Under the pieces are notes generated by a model. The model worked only from the letters and a program-made list of their open reading frames with translations, did not search any database and was not told where the DNA came from. Below are positions 46,522 to 58,195 of a stretch of 64,000 nt of DNA, one piece after another. A program made the position numbers and the translations under genes. The stretch spans positions 5,069,001 to 5,133,000 of the forward strand of contig NC_083514.1 in NCBI RefSeq assembly GCF_032362555.1, written 5' to 3'. Position 1 is the first letter of the stretch, and each line of letters begins with the position of its first letter. Source of the stretch: Amyelois transitella (lineage: Eukaryota > Arthropoda > Insecta > Lepidoptera > Pyralidae).

Positions 46522-46860
46522 ATAAGCACGATATTCGGCTATGGTGGCAGCGACGGCGACGGCGCGGCGGCGACCGTACAGCTATCTTCATAAACTCAGG
46601 TGGCGGCGCGGGCCGACATGGGGTCGTTCTGGGACGGACAGTGGCGCGGCTCCGCGCCGCCTGCAGATGCTTTATGCCACGCGTGTTTACGTAACCGCCA
46701 CGCCCCGAGCCACGCTCCGGCGGTATGGAGCGCGGCGCAAAGCGCGAAGCACCTCCAGTCGCCGAGCGCCGACTGACGCGCCTTAATCCCTCCGCCCTGC
46801 TCCTGCTAGACCGCGCCTGCGTTACCAACTTACATACAACATCCACGCCTCCTATTACAT
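46522..46860 (-). promoter_or_regulatory. GC-rich island, candidate NMDAR2 promoter and first non-coding exon
   Basis: A ~300-base block of very high GC and CpG content in an AT-rich background. A consensus donor (TATAG|GTACGC) on the minus strand lies at its left edge near 46523. The next minus-strand acceptor consistent with it is TGATTGCAG at about 42237, just before the NMDAR2 start. Open frames inside are arginine-rich and look incidental. Confidence 0.4.
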
Positions 46861-48600
46861 AATAAGACTAAACGACGACATAGCCTCAGCGATGGAAGAG
46901 ATTCTTGTACCAGCGACCGCACCCTGCGTGTGAATCAAAATGAATCAAGATAACAAAGGCTTACGATTCCCTTTCCCCGGTTGTTTGTAGGTTCCACTTA
47001 TTTTTTGGGCAAAGATTGTACATTCATTATTTTTCCGAATAGGTATTTTCATCCTTAAAACACAATGTTCGCATTGTTTTGCATACATACATACATACCT
47101 ACATAATAATAATCACGTCTATATCCCTTGCGGGGTAGACAGGGCCAACAGTCTTTAAAATACTGATAGGCCACGTTCAGCTGTTTGGCTTAATGATAGA
47201 ATTGAGATTCAAATAGTGACAGATTGCCGCCTAAAAGAATCTCCAAGTTTATAAGCCTATCCCTTAGTCGCTTTTACGACATCCATGGGAAAGAGATGAA
47301 GTGGTCCTATACTTTTTTCTAATGGTGCCGGGAACCACACGTCATTGATTTACTGAGATAACCAATTAGAAATTTAATTTGCTTTTGGCTTCGGCTTCTC
47401 TCAGCTTGAGGCGTCGCCCGCGAACATTGTCTTTATCGCAAATCCTAGGCGAAAACACATGATTTCCGGGATAAAAGTTACCTATGACCTTCTTAGTTCT
47501 CCTAATTCTAGCTTCGTTTCGTACCCACAAAGACCCGATTTACCGGTCTCGTGACAATTTCGGGAAATCCGGTAGGTAAGTGTTCATTATGCTGTCTAGA
47601 GAACATGCTAAATGCACGATATTTAGTAAAATACTTAGGTAGTTACATCTTTTTTTTCCTACATTTTCCGCGATAAAAACCTTTCTTATGGGATGAAACA
47701 TATCCTATGCCTGTCCTGAAAAGGCTCTTGGCGCGTTTTACCTACTTATACCTAAAGCTTTTGCCTGCGACTTCGTCTGCACAATGATTCGTTTTACTCA
47801 CGGTTTCACTCGCGTACATAATCCTAATCCCACAGAATCAGTATTTCCTTACTCCGACGCAAGTCTCGGTTACATCCTCCCCTTTCTGGAAATGAACCCA
47901 GGGCGCGCCTTCACGACCATGATCCTGGACTGAGTTAGTCAGGTTTTCATTTGAACTCCGCAGCAACCTTTGCAGGGGATCCTTACTCATATTGGATCAT
48001 GGTTACACATTCAGTCATGTACGTACAGTCATGGGTACATGGTCAAGTAGAATTTGACCTTGTGCCCCACACGCATTACGTGCGCATTTTAGCCGGGCAA
48101 CTTTACTGTTCGACCACTGACTACTAAACGGAAACAGTACTTTATCCGGGATAATAAGTACACAGTGTTGCACCTACAATGCTAAAGTATCATAACAATC
48201 AAACAAAAAAAACATAACAAGTTTCCTTCAACGCAATCCAACAAGAAAACAGCTGTTATTATGTGATTTACGTTTCAAGACTGCTGGCTCTGTCTACCCC
48301 GCAAGGGATATAGACGTGATTATATAAATGATTACGTGATGTATGCCAGAATATCTAGATATTTTTTTTATCACTTTGGATTCGGAATTAATCTAGTAAT
48401 GCTCGTCTTGCTCCTGGCGTTAGTCCCGGTTACATGCTGCAGGAGTCCATGGTGCTAGTATTAAACACTTTCTTTTTGCTCAACATTTTCAGAGCCAGGC
48501 TCCCTGAAAAATTTGAACTTGAATTTTGACACAATCTATGGCCGCCAAGTTAGACTACGCAAAGTTGGCCGCCATAGAAATAGCTTAATATTATTGCAAA
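46861..48600. other. Intergenic region with SINE-like copies
   Basis: Holds a near full SINE-like copy at 47083-47345 (minus), a fragment at 48270-48325 (plus) and repeat-like sequence with CGCGACTTCGTCTGC words at 47760-47790. No gene is supported. Confidence 0.45.
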
Positions 48601-48852
48601 TTCTATGATGGCAGATGGCAGTATTCCACATTTAAGTAGTGATTTAAAAAAAATCTTCAAACAAACAACGGTTTCAGGTTAATATCTTCCAGGAGGTTGC
48701 AGACAAGTTGAAATTTAAAAATGTTATCAAAACAATTTCAACAATCAAATACCATAGCTTTGGGGTCACACAAAAAACACACATTTTACATGGTCTTTTC
48801 CTGTCAATCAATGGGTGCATCTAGAAATTAAGTTCCCTACTGTTCATATCAT

Positions 48853-48947
48853 AAAAAAGGGAAGAAATATATTTAAGAAAAAGCAAAATTAAAATGCTTA
48901 GGTCATTTTAAACTTCCTTTTTCTTAAATATATTTCTTCCCTTTTTT
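48853..48947. repeat. ~31-bp near-perfect inverted repeat downstream of YTHDC1
   Basis: AAAAAAGGGAAGAAATATAT...AAAAAG is mirrored by CTTTTTCTTAAATATATTTC...TTTTTT with a loop of about 30 bases. It lies ~450 bases past the stop of the YTHDC1 gene and so may be transcribed. Confidence 0.75.
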
Positions 48948-49353
48948 ACAAAAACAAGAAAAAATTGTTGTTATTTAAGTAATTTTGGGGTCTATTTTGT
49001 CTTTGGTAAAATTTTTGTGTATAATTTATAAAGTATAAAAATTTAAAACAGGCGGAAATATATCACAGATATTTTACACAACCAGATAGTGATGCACAAA
49101 ATGTTCTAATGTATAGATAGCACCATCACTGTGTAAAACACACAATGTGATGGATGAAGTTCAGTCGGCAGTCAATGCAGTACTTGCAGCCATGTCATTG
49201 CTATGGTCAGTGTGATAAATGAACTGGGAACTGCAATTTCACTTAGACAATATTGTCCAAAAAATACACAATACTGACTGTTCCATAAAGGTCCATCACA
49301 GCACTTTGTTTTAATTCCTTCAGATTCAAAAAAGTTCAGTTTTATACACAATT

Positions 49354-49359
49354 TTTATT
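49354..49359 (-). terminator. Polyadenylation signal of the YTHDC1-type gene
   Basis: AATAAA on the minus strand about 40 bases after the stop codon. Confidence 0.5.
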
Positions 49360-49397
49360 ATCAGATACTTAATACATCGGTGGTCAAATATACAGTT

Positions 49398-50750
49398 CTA
49401 TCGCCGGTCTCGATATGACCTATGTGAATCACGTTCACGACTACGCCCACGAGATCGATCAGAAGTACGCCACAAGAACTCATCAACAGAACGTTCATAT
49501 GATCTTTTATCATACACTAGCACTGATCGAGGATAATCTGCCATGTCGTAGTATCGTGGCGGTGGAGGAGGCGGCGGGGGCGGCAACCCATCAAATGACG
49601 ACAGTGCACCGCTGAAACCAGGGGGTGGCACATATGGCAATGGAGGGAGTTGATGTTGCATTGAACGCATGTACTCAGCCACATAAACTTCTGCTGCAGC
49701 AGATCCGCTGCTACTGTAACCATCCCGGCCTCTACCGAACCACCCAGGGATTCTATCTCTCATGTATGGGGATGGTGATCTTCTTTTATAAGAATTAGCA
49801 CCTAACCTATTTCGTGGTGGCATAAAAATCTTTCTCCTGTTTCTTGACGACGTACCCAATCTGTTTCTGAAATTAGAACCTCTGGAAGATAATGGAGCTC
49901 GATAAGTTCTATAGCTGCCCCCACTTTTCAAATATCCTTTTTTAGATGATTCTTTAGATTTTCTTAATATGGGGGTCATTTCAATGCCTTCATCTTCTGG
50001 AAACAGTCTACATAATTCTTCTGCAACTTTAGGTTCAATCTCTTGGCCATCTCTGCCAATTTTGACTGGTTTTCCTTCATTCCATGGATTGTATAAATGC
50101 AAAGTACTACTAAAAGGTAACTCTTTGCGACATATCCAATCTACTTTAAACACACCATCTAAAACTTTAGCTGACAGACCAGGCGGCAGAACCCAGGATA
50201 TTGGCGGAACGTCGCGTCGTGATTCGCTACCCAATCGAGCGAATCCTGCAAACTTACCACTTTCTTTGACTGAAAATATTAATAAGACATTCCTGGATTC
50301 TCTGTATGCTTGATTTAAATTTGCCTCATTCTGGGGTAAAGTAGACCAAACCCCTTTTGCTTTTGATAGTGTTATATTTTCGGCATTGTTCGACTTTATC
50401 AAGAAGAACCGTGTATCCCTGAATAAGTAGTTCAATTTAGTCATGTAATCGTAAGTTTTTATTTTGTTATTGGAACTTGTAATACATCTTCGTTTACTTT
50501 GAATAGGGGAATGGCTTTTAGATTTGGTTCGTTTACGGTTTCCTCGCCTGTCTTTTGATTTCGTACTAACTGAACTTATACTTGGTGTACTTGAATCGCT
50601 TGATGATGAGCTTGACACCTCACTTCGAGTATCGAAATCCTTTCCTTCTTCTAACTGTTTCAATTCTTCACCAATTTCGGCTTCTACTTCGCCAACGCCA
50701 AGGTTGACGGCGTCAGTATTGTTGGACATCTCCATTTTCAATTCTTTCAT
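49398..50750 (-). CDS. YTHDC1-type nuclear m6A reader (YT521-B family)
   Basis: A single uninterrupted frame of 450 residues from the first ATG ([13 protein letters not shown]); a second ATG five codons on is possible. YTHDC1 binds N6-methyladenosine in nuclear RNA and acts in splicing, including sex-determination splicing in flies. The YTH domain spans about residues 110-252 ([20 protein letters not shown] ... [21 protein letters not shown] ... [20 protein letters not shown]). The m6A cage residues are present: Trp in [10 protein letters not shown], Trp in ISWVLPPG, and the following Leu in PPGL. Before it come an acidic stretch, a poly-Ser run and basic KR-rich motifs. After it comes an Arg/Gly/Pro-rich tail with PPPPPPPP and RS dipeptides ([20 protein letters not shown]). 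The absence of introns is notable. A polyadenylation signal lies close downstream. The upstream non-ATG extension of the frame (to 50804) is not used. Confidence 0.92.
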   Translation of the reverse strand: MKELKMEMSNNTDAVNLGVGEVEAEIGEELKQLEEGKDFDTRSEVSSSSSSDSSTPSISSVSTKSKDRRGNRKRTKSKSHSPIQSKRRCITSSNNKIKTYDYMTKLNYLFRDTRFFLIKSNNAENITLSKAKGVWSTLPQNEANLNQAYRESRNVLLIFSVKESGKFAGFARLGSESRRDVPPISWVLPPGLSAKVLDGVFKVDWICRKELPFSSTLHLYNPWNEGKPVKIGRDGQEIEPKVAEELCRLFPEDEGIEMTPILRKSKESSKKGYLKSGGSYRTYRAPLSSRGSNFRNRLGTSSRNRRKIFMPPRNRLGANSYKRRSPSPYMRDRIPGWFGRGRDGYSSSGSAAAEVYVAEYMRSMQHQLPPLPYVPPPGFSGALSSFDGLPPPPPPPPPRYYDMADYPRSVLVYDKRSYERSVDEFLWRTSDRSRGRSRERDSHRSYRDRR

Positions 50751-51055
50751 AAAACTATGCAAATACCATCTCCATAAAAACGCTCGCAGTACAATAATGT
50801 ACAAAAATAGAATGCTGTGTCAACTAATTACTATTTATATTTCTTAAAAACATTTCAATTTGGTTTAATCAATATAATTTTTTTACATAAACGACACAAA
50901 TTTGAGAAAAGTGACGGCCACAGACCCCAGAAACAGGCAAAAGCAAACCAAACGGCGAGGAAAGCATAAATTTTTTTATTTATCCCCTCGTTTTATAGAG
51001 GAGGCAAAGAGTACTATTCTATGCAGCCAAGTCGTCCGATGAAGAAGTGTTAATT

Positions 51056-51302
51056 CCGGGACCAATAGAAAAAAGAATAGAACAACTCTATCACTTTCCT
51101 ACGGATGTCGTAAAGACGACTTAGTCATAGGCTTATAAACTTGGGATTCTTCTTTCAGGCGATAGGCTAGCAATCTGTCACTATTTGAATCTCGATTCTA
51201 TCATTAGGCTAAACAGCTGAACATGGCTTATCAGTCTTTTAAATTTTCAAGATTGTTGGCTCTGTTTACCCCGCAAGACGTGATGATATGTATGTATGTA
51301 GC
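51056..51302 (+). repeat. SINE-like retroposon copy
   Basis: ACAACTCTATCACTTTCCTA, GGATGTCGTAAAGACGACTT, TTGTTGGCTCTGTTTACCCC and a (ATGT)n tail: same family as 12532-12800. It lies immediately left of the LTR retrotransposon. Confidence 0.65.
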
Positions 51303-51353
51303 CATGGTGACAATTGTTACCAATCTTTCTTTTTACTCTATTATAAAACGAGA

Positions 51354-51445
51354 TGTAATAATAACGCAAAACCAAATGTATTGGTTTTATTCTAGTTAAA
51401 ACACAACTATGACAGTAACAATAAAGACAAGATTATTTTTAAAAT
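51354..51445 (-). repeat. Left LTR of the Ty3/gypsy-type element
   Basis: Begins TGTAATAATAACGCAAAACC; matches 55046-55137 with about one difference. At 92 bp it is very short for an LTR. Confidence 0.7.
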
Positions 51446-54400
51446 ATCATAGATAACATGTCATTCTCCGCCCCTTAAATAAGCTGGTGGTCTGCGATCT
51501 CTACTGGAACGGCGTAGAACAGGTTCTTCGGACTCGGCTGCCTGTCCTTCCTTTGACACGTCAGGTTCCACAGTGTCATTTATAGTTCCCTGGACATCCG
51601 GCTCCATATCAGCACTTTCTTCACTCTCCTGATTAAGTTGCGGCAAAGGAGCTAAATGTTTATTAGAAACTACTGTTTCGCGACCATCAGGAAGCTTGAC
51701 ATATGAATACATGGGATTAGGTTGTAATAATTCCACTTCATCAACTAGGTAATGGGTCATATTTAAAATTTCTTACGTGTCGTTTAAGTAGTACAGGTCC
51801 TGGAGTAAGTAACCACGTTGGCATAGATTGTCCATTTAGTGATCGTCTAGGATGATGAAACATACGTTCATGAGGGGTTGCATTGGTACTTGTACATAAC
51901 AACGAGCGAAGAGAAAAAGGCAAAACTTTTACCCATTCTTCGATTCGCATATTTTTGGACCGAATGCTTAATTGAATACTCTTCCATAATGTTCCATTTA
52001 GTCTTTCTAATTGTCCGTTACCTTCTGGATTGTAGGGAGAGCTTCTGCTAGTAGCTATACCAAGGGAATGAAGAAATCGTTGGACTTCTTCTGATAAAAA
52101 TGATGTTCCTCCGTCAAAGTGAATATATTGTGGTATACCAAATAGATAAAAGATGTCTTTCAGACAATGAACAACAGTTGAAGCAGTCATTTCTTTACAT
52201 GGATAAGCGAAAGGAAATCTAGAGTATTCGTCGATTACTGTTTATATATAACGATTAGTAGTGCTACTTGGCACAGGCCCTTTGAAATCTATATTAAGTC
52301 TTTCAAAACACGAAGTTGCTTTTATGAGATGGCCGTGTGTCTGACCAAATCTTGGTTTTATTTCTGAACAAATAGGGCAAAACGAAATCATGGATCTTAT
52401 TTCATTAATCGAATATGGCAGATTCTTTTGACGAACCCAATGTGCCATTCTTACTATTCCAGGATGGCACAAAGCATCGTGTATTTCATAAAGTTTATTT
52501 GTAGATATACTAGCGCTTATTCTAGACAAAGCATCAGCAGTGAAATTTTCTTTCCCTGGTCTATATATAATGTCGTATTTATAACACGACTACTAGCGCT
52601 TATTCTAGACAAAGCATCAGCAGTGAAATTTTCTTTCCCTGGTCTATATATAATGTCGTATTTATAACACGACAACTCAAGGCGCCATTGTTCAACTTCC
52701 TCGTTTTTAACTTTGCTTGTATGATTTTGATTCAGCATAAATGAAACTGACTGTTGATCGGTGATGAGAAGAAAATGTCGACCCAAGAGATAGTGTCGCC
52801 ACTTGCGTAAAGATTCTACAATTGCGTAAGCTTCTTTTTCAATAGCAGAGTGACGGCGTTCTGAATCAGAAAGACTTCTATAAAAAAATGCCACTGGTCT
52901 TCCATTTTGTGTAAGAGATGCTGCAATTGTATGCTCAGAAGCATCAGTTTCAACAACGAATCTTTCTTCATTATCTATTGCAAACAAACATGACTTAGCA
53001 ATAGTAGATATAAAGAGAATTAAAACAAGAAATAGCTGTTTCATCGAGTGGAAAGCTTTTGCTTGAGATTAAAGGCCTTACCTTTTCAGAAAAATTTTGT
53101 ACCCATTTTGAATAATGCGCAAAAAGCCCGAGAGTTCTTTTCAGTGAAGGTCCATCTGATGGGACTGGTAAGTCAAGAAGTGGCTTAAGACGAGTTGAAT
53201 CTGGTTTAATAGTGTTATTATGAACATTATAACCAAGTAAATTTATAAAGCTAGAAGAAAAGGTACACTTATCTTTGTTAAGTGTCAAACTGTATTTCTC
53301 GGCTGCCATCATAAATCTCCAAATTTTTGTCATGATCGTCTTTTGTTTTGCCGCATACGGTAATATCATCTAAATAAGCAAATGTGCCGTTGAGTTTCTC
53401 TGACTCTATTATGAATTTCAGTGTACGTTGAAAAGCAGCTACGCCATTAGTTACTCCAAATAAAATGCGAGTAAACTGATATAAATTACCACATGCTTCG
53501 AATGCTGTATACTTTTTTCTTTTTCTAATATTGGAATTTGGTGGTAAGCACTTTTCAAATCAATTTGGCTAAAATAATTGTATTTAGCTACATTAGCCAC
53601 TACCAGTTCTATGCTAGGCAGTGGATGAGCATCATTTCTATTTATTTGTTAATAGTTCGCGAATAATCAATAACCATGCGGCGCCGGTGATGATCTCCTC
53701 CAATAATTATCACTTGTGCCCTCCAAGGAGATACAGTTGGTTCTCCATCTTGTAAAAGATTATGTATCCCTTGTCTTATAAAAATTTCTTCGTCAGTGTT
53801 ATAGTGTCTCGACCGGACTGCTATTGGTTTTATGTTAGGAGATAAATTTGTAAAAAGAGACACAGCTGGAACAGTTGCTTGCATGACATTGCAGATTTGA
53901 AGGCTTTCTCTTTTTCCACCAAAATGTAATTCTACTGACGAATGATCCTTAAGAACATCATGTCCAATAATTACAACAGAACATAAGTTATTTACAATAA
54001 GTAATGGTATGTTTTGTACGTACAGTTATTCAGTCGAATAGTAGGATAGCAGATACCATCTACATGTGATACATGATTCAATGATGCCAGTGTGATCGTT
54101 TGATGGCATGGTTTGATTTTGAGATTCATAGCTTGCACCAGATTACGATCAATAAAGCTCACGGAACTGCCAGTGTCAATAAGTGCATCAGCTCTTGTAT
54201 CATTGACAAATATAGTAATTGTAGCTAAACATATTGTTCTCAATTTCAGTTTCTACGGAATTTATAGTTGGTCTACTTCTACATACATTAGCGAAAACAT
54301 TTTCGCTGGGAGTTATAATTTTTCTTAGTGTCATTTATGTTTTGTACTAAATCTATAGTGTTTTTAGACATATTGAGAGCATTAAGAGTCGTCGGAGTTG

Positions 54401-55045
54401 AATAAGATTTCGTGTTATTCATTGCTGTTTCAAGCGAAATTGCTACAATAAGTGCTTCGTCTAAAGTAAGTGACAAATGCTCAAGGAGTCTTTCACGTAT
54501 CTGTTGAGATTGAATACCAGAGATAAATGCGTCACGAATATATTCATTTCTATATTCTTCAGCTGATACTTCTCTAAAATTACAATTATGAGATAACAGT
54601 TTGAGTGCTTGTACATATTCTGAAATACTTTTTTTTGCTTTCTTATAGTAAGAGAATGTCGAGCATGTATCTCATTTTGTGGTTTTATGTAAATGTTATT
54701 TAGTGCTTCTATAGCTTTAGTATAGGTTTGGTATTCTTTTATATATGAATATATACAGACAGTTTTAATTTGACGGATTCGTCTTTAAATTCTGATAATT
54801 CTTCAGATAAGAAATTGATAAACGTATACCACCAGTGAGTCCAACGAAGATCAGCTCCACTTATATTAGGTTCCACATCAAAACGTTCTGGACGCAAATA
54901 CCGTGCGATATTTCCTGAAGTAGTAGCCATTTCTTCTCAAAAAAAATATATTTTGTTTTGTGAAATTATGTTTTGCTGATATAGTATAAATTGACTAAGC
55001 ATCGATATACATTATTGATAAGGTAACTATTTAACTAGAATAAAT

Positions 55046-55137
55046 TGTAATAATAACGCAAAACCAAATGTATTGGTTTTATTCTAGTTAAAACACAACT
55101 ATGACAGCAACAATAAAGACAAGATTATTTTTAAAAT
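55046..55137 (-). repeat. Right LTR of the Ty3/gypsy-type element
   Basis: Same sequence as 51354-51445, ending ATTATTTTTAAAAT directly against the start of the Helitron-like element. Confidence 0.7.
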
Positions 55138-55844
55138 CTATACTAATATTATAAAGCTCAAGAGTTTGTTTTGTTTGTTTGTTTGTTTGTTTAAACGCGC
55201 TAATCTCAGAAACTACTGAACCGATTTGAATAATTCTTTCACTGTTAGATAGTCTATTTATCGAGGAAGGCTATAGGCTACATTTTATCCCGGATTTCCT
55301 ACGGGAAACGTCAACAATGCAGGTGAAAGTTGAATGAGTCGGCCATCTGCGAGCTTTCCACGCGAACGCTGCGCAAACCAACAAAGATATAGTAAAACAA
55401 TGTACTAAAGATGTGAAGTACTCATTTTTTGCCACAAAAAAAGTCCGCGAGAGCATATATCTATCTCTTAAGGTTTACTTACAATAACCACTTTTATGTT
55501 CATTTTTTAAGATTATTTTTTCATTATAAACATAAGTTATTTTGAAACCAATTTTCTTTAATTCAGTATTAATCCTTATCCAAATAAATATATTTATTAC
55601 TTTCGGCTTTTCATGTAGACTAAAATTGCCATTTACAGTATATAAATCAGACGAATAGGTTTTGAGATATAGTCGTTATAAGCAATTTGCAGCGAAACAT
55701 TTAATACGGCGAACCAGCGTTCTTTCTAATACGCGTGACCGCGTGACCCTATAATTGATAAAGCCGAGGAGGATGTTTGCAAAAATAAATATGATGCCCA
55801 AAATAACTATTCCACGCGGACGAAGTCGCGGGCACAGCTAGTAT
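55138..55844 (+). mobile_element. Helitron-like non-autonomous element, copy 3 (longest)
   Basis: Starts TCTATACTAATATTATAAAG, followed by a (GTTT)n run and AAACGCGCTAATCTCAGAAA, and ends CGGACGAAGTCGCGGGCACA-GCTAG|T after a GC-rich hairpin-prone stretch. The other two copies in the window are internally shortened versions. No Rep/helicase frame is present. Confidence 0.7.
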
Positions 55845-56359
55845 CATATATAACATTTCACGAAATAAAAAGAATTTCGTTCTTAGAAAATAAACAATAC
55901 TTACAGAAGGAATGTTGAGTCACCTAGAAAGGCAAAGGATAGCGCTAAGCGAGTCACAATGAATTGTTATTTTTCTCTTTCTATCTCGAAAGAATAAAAT
56001 AACAATTCATTGCGCATCTCGTTCACAGTAACACATTCACATTGTTTGGCAAGAATAATTCTTGCAAATTCTTGTTAAACAATCCAATTGGATAGTACGT
56101 TACTTGTCCGTTGCACAAAGGACAAAAAAGTTGTAATGGCATATGATTAAAAGCTTATTTACTGAAATTAACAGATTTTTAGAAGTCTTATCTTCGATGA
56201 CAGCAAGACCTAGGTAGCTTTTAAAAATATTTATACGGTTCCCAAGTATTTGAATAAAACAGCTGGGCTGGTTTAATAAACAGGTTAAATTGATTTTTTG
56301 TATATTTTATGTGGAGGATGCGGTGCGGTATGGAGTATAAAACAGTAAAAACTTTTTGT

Positions 56360-57026
56360 CTGTACAATAAGTATATTTTAAAAAAATATATTTATAACGA
56401 TATAAAAATAGTAACAGCATATATTTGAAAAAGAGTCTATGTATATTTGTTTATACACGCTAATCTCCGGGACTGTTGAACGTATTAGAATGAAACTTGT
56501 TGTTGTATAGCTCTTATACCTGGCCAACATATAGGGTATAAATTCTTTTGGAATCTGGTGCAGCTCGAACCATAACAACTCAGCTAAACTATAAAAAATG
56601 TCGAAATGACGTGTTAACAAAAGTTATTCAACCTAATGAGCATTTTCTGTTGGCGTATAAAAATTGAAGATCTGGAACACCTGATGCAGAATCATTATAT
56701 ACAAGCCAAATCAACCGAATTATGGAAAAGATGTCTTAACAAAAGTTGTTCAACCTGATAAGCATTTTCTGTTAGCGTATTAAAATCGAAGATCTGGAAC
56801 AACTGATGCAGAACCATTAAAGACCAGCTAAATCATCCGAATTATGGAAAAGACGTCTTGACAAGAGTTTGTTTTGGCGAAAAAAAAATGAAAGATCTGG
56901 ATCATGTGATCTAGAAGCCAAAGGGACCAGCTACTCTGTAATATGTTTCGAAATTTAAGTAAATTTAATAACCTTAACCTATGTATTTCCAATAACACGC
57001 AAACGGAGTTGCGGGCGTCAACTAGT
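56360..57026 (+). mobile_element. Second Helitron-like family with internal ~110-bp repeats
   Basis: Ends ACGGAGTTGCGGGCGTCAAC-TAG|T, a GC-rich end like the other family but with a different body. Three diverged tandem units (about 56600-56900) each contain AAGATCTGGAACA, CTGATGCAGAA and AATTATGGAAAAGA. The left end is not exact. Confidence 0.5.
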
Positions 57027-57132
57027 CGAATTATATTTCTTTGTTATTACTATTTCACTCAAGTTTGATATAAATTTTGCGGATCTATCAAAAGTAGAAA
57101 ACATTAATTAAGATAAAATTAGAAGAAAATCT

Positions 57133-57184
57133 TACGTTAATTTCTCTTAGTTGCACCCTCTAGGGGTGCACTAAGAGAAATTAA
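57133..57184. repeat. 24-bp hairpin with 5-base loop
   Basis: CGTTAATTTCTCTTAGTTGC-ACCC and GGGGTGCACTAAGAGAAATT-AACG pair with a single unpaired base. It stands alone in intergenic sequence. Confidence 0.75.
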
Positions 57185-57716
57185 CGGGACTTGGGCGTAG
57201 TACGGGTGCGGATTCGTGCGCGTACTTAGTTTTCATATATTTATGTTGTGAATTTGTTCTTGATATTTAACGTGATCGTTCAAACAAAATCTAACAAAAA
57301 TAGAACACACTCATACAGACGAAGAAAATCTCAGCATATCTTTTTATTTTTATTTACAGATATCCCTTTCAACATTACAAGACACAATTCGGATGTGGAC
57401 TGTACTCAAATAAGTATAAAATTTTACCTTGAAAAGGTAGTTTCTAAAGTAAAAATAATAAAAAAAAACAATATTTTCCTCAATAAACAAGAGATAATTT
57501 TTTAAACATTTTAAAAATTTCACCCTCAAGTCACGTGACAATAAACACCAATCAAAATGCGTGACCTCACGTGTTGCCAAACAAGAATTTTCGCTGTCAA
57601 GTAAGCACTAGGTGTTTGTTGACATTTGGATAATAATTATTACTGTGATATCCGTGCAACTTCTTAGAAATTTGCTCGATTATCTTTTTGAATAAATTTT
57701 TAAAGCTTTTCCCATA

Positions 57717-57844
57717 ATGGAAAGTGGATATATTAAGGCAGATAGTTCAAATTTGTCAAGAATTAATTGCTTTACGGTGGCTAATTTCTTCACAACGAAT
57801 ATTAACTTCTGCTCTGCTGAATTTAGAAATGTGAAGACATCCAT
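57717..57844 (+). CDS. Orphan first exon (MESGYIKADSSN...), remnant of an unidentified gene
   Basis: ATG at 57717, 42 codons, then a good donor (CCAT|GTAAGTAA). The text MESGYIKADSSNLSRINCF recalls the N termini of lepidopteran proteins with SWIM/YqaJ-type domains, but that is memory and not proof. The next open frame (57950-58076, reading VTLVMSPHINRFIFKHYNTR and ending at AAG|GTTGGT) cannot be joined to it in frame by any visible splice pair. The locus is therefore either decayed or missing an exon. Confidence 0.35.
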
Positions 57845-58195
57845 GTAAGTAATATACTCAAGATGTTAGTAATAGTAGGTATTTTTAAACTCGAAAAGGT
57901 AAATTATTCCGAATGTTCTCAGAGGTCATATTCTTCGCTCTATCTATGATTGGCAGATGGTAATGTGACGTTAGTGATGTCGCCACACATCAATCGATTC
58001 ATTTTTAAACATTACAACACTAGGAAACGGAAACCTGAAATCATGTCAGCTGATTTCTTAGATAAGGTTGGTAGTGTAGTGTTATGTAGTTTGAAAACTA
58101 GTTTGCATTTAAGTACATTTAAAGAAAAATTTTGTATCTTTGAATGGCAAATAATTAAAAGTTCCTTGTTATTTGTTTAACTAAAATCTATCAAA

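Larger units (their letters stand above)
51354..55137 (-). mobile_element. Ty3/gypsy-type LTR retrotransposon, broken copy
   Basis: A 3.8-kb element on the minus strand, bounded by ~92-bp direct repeats (51354-51445 and 55046-55137) that differ at about one position. Order on its own strand is: gag-like region (about 54930-54250), aspartic protease with the DTGS motif (54243-53990), reverse transcriptase (about 53880-53050), RNase H (53044-52520), and integrase with a C-terminal tail (52529-51460). The pol gene order RT-RNaseH-integrase is that of Ty3/gypsy; no envelope region is seen. The coding region is broken in several places (roughly half a dozen), so this is a fossil. The near-identical LTRs suggest a fairly recent insertion all the same. 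Its right end abuts the Helitron-like element at 55138. Confidence 0.85.

Noticed and set aside
46520-46846. 108-codon minus-strand frame in the GC island as a protein
   Set aside because: It is Arg/Pro-rich with no domain; open frames are expected by chance in GC-rich DNA.
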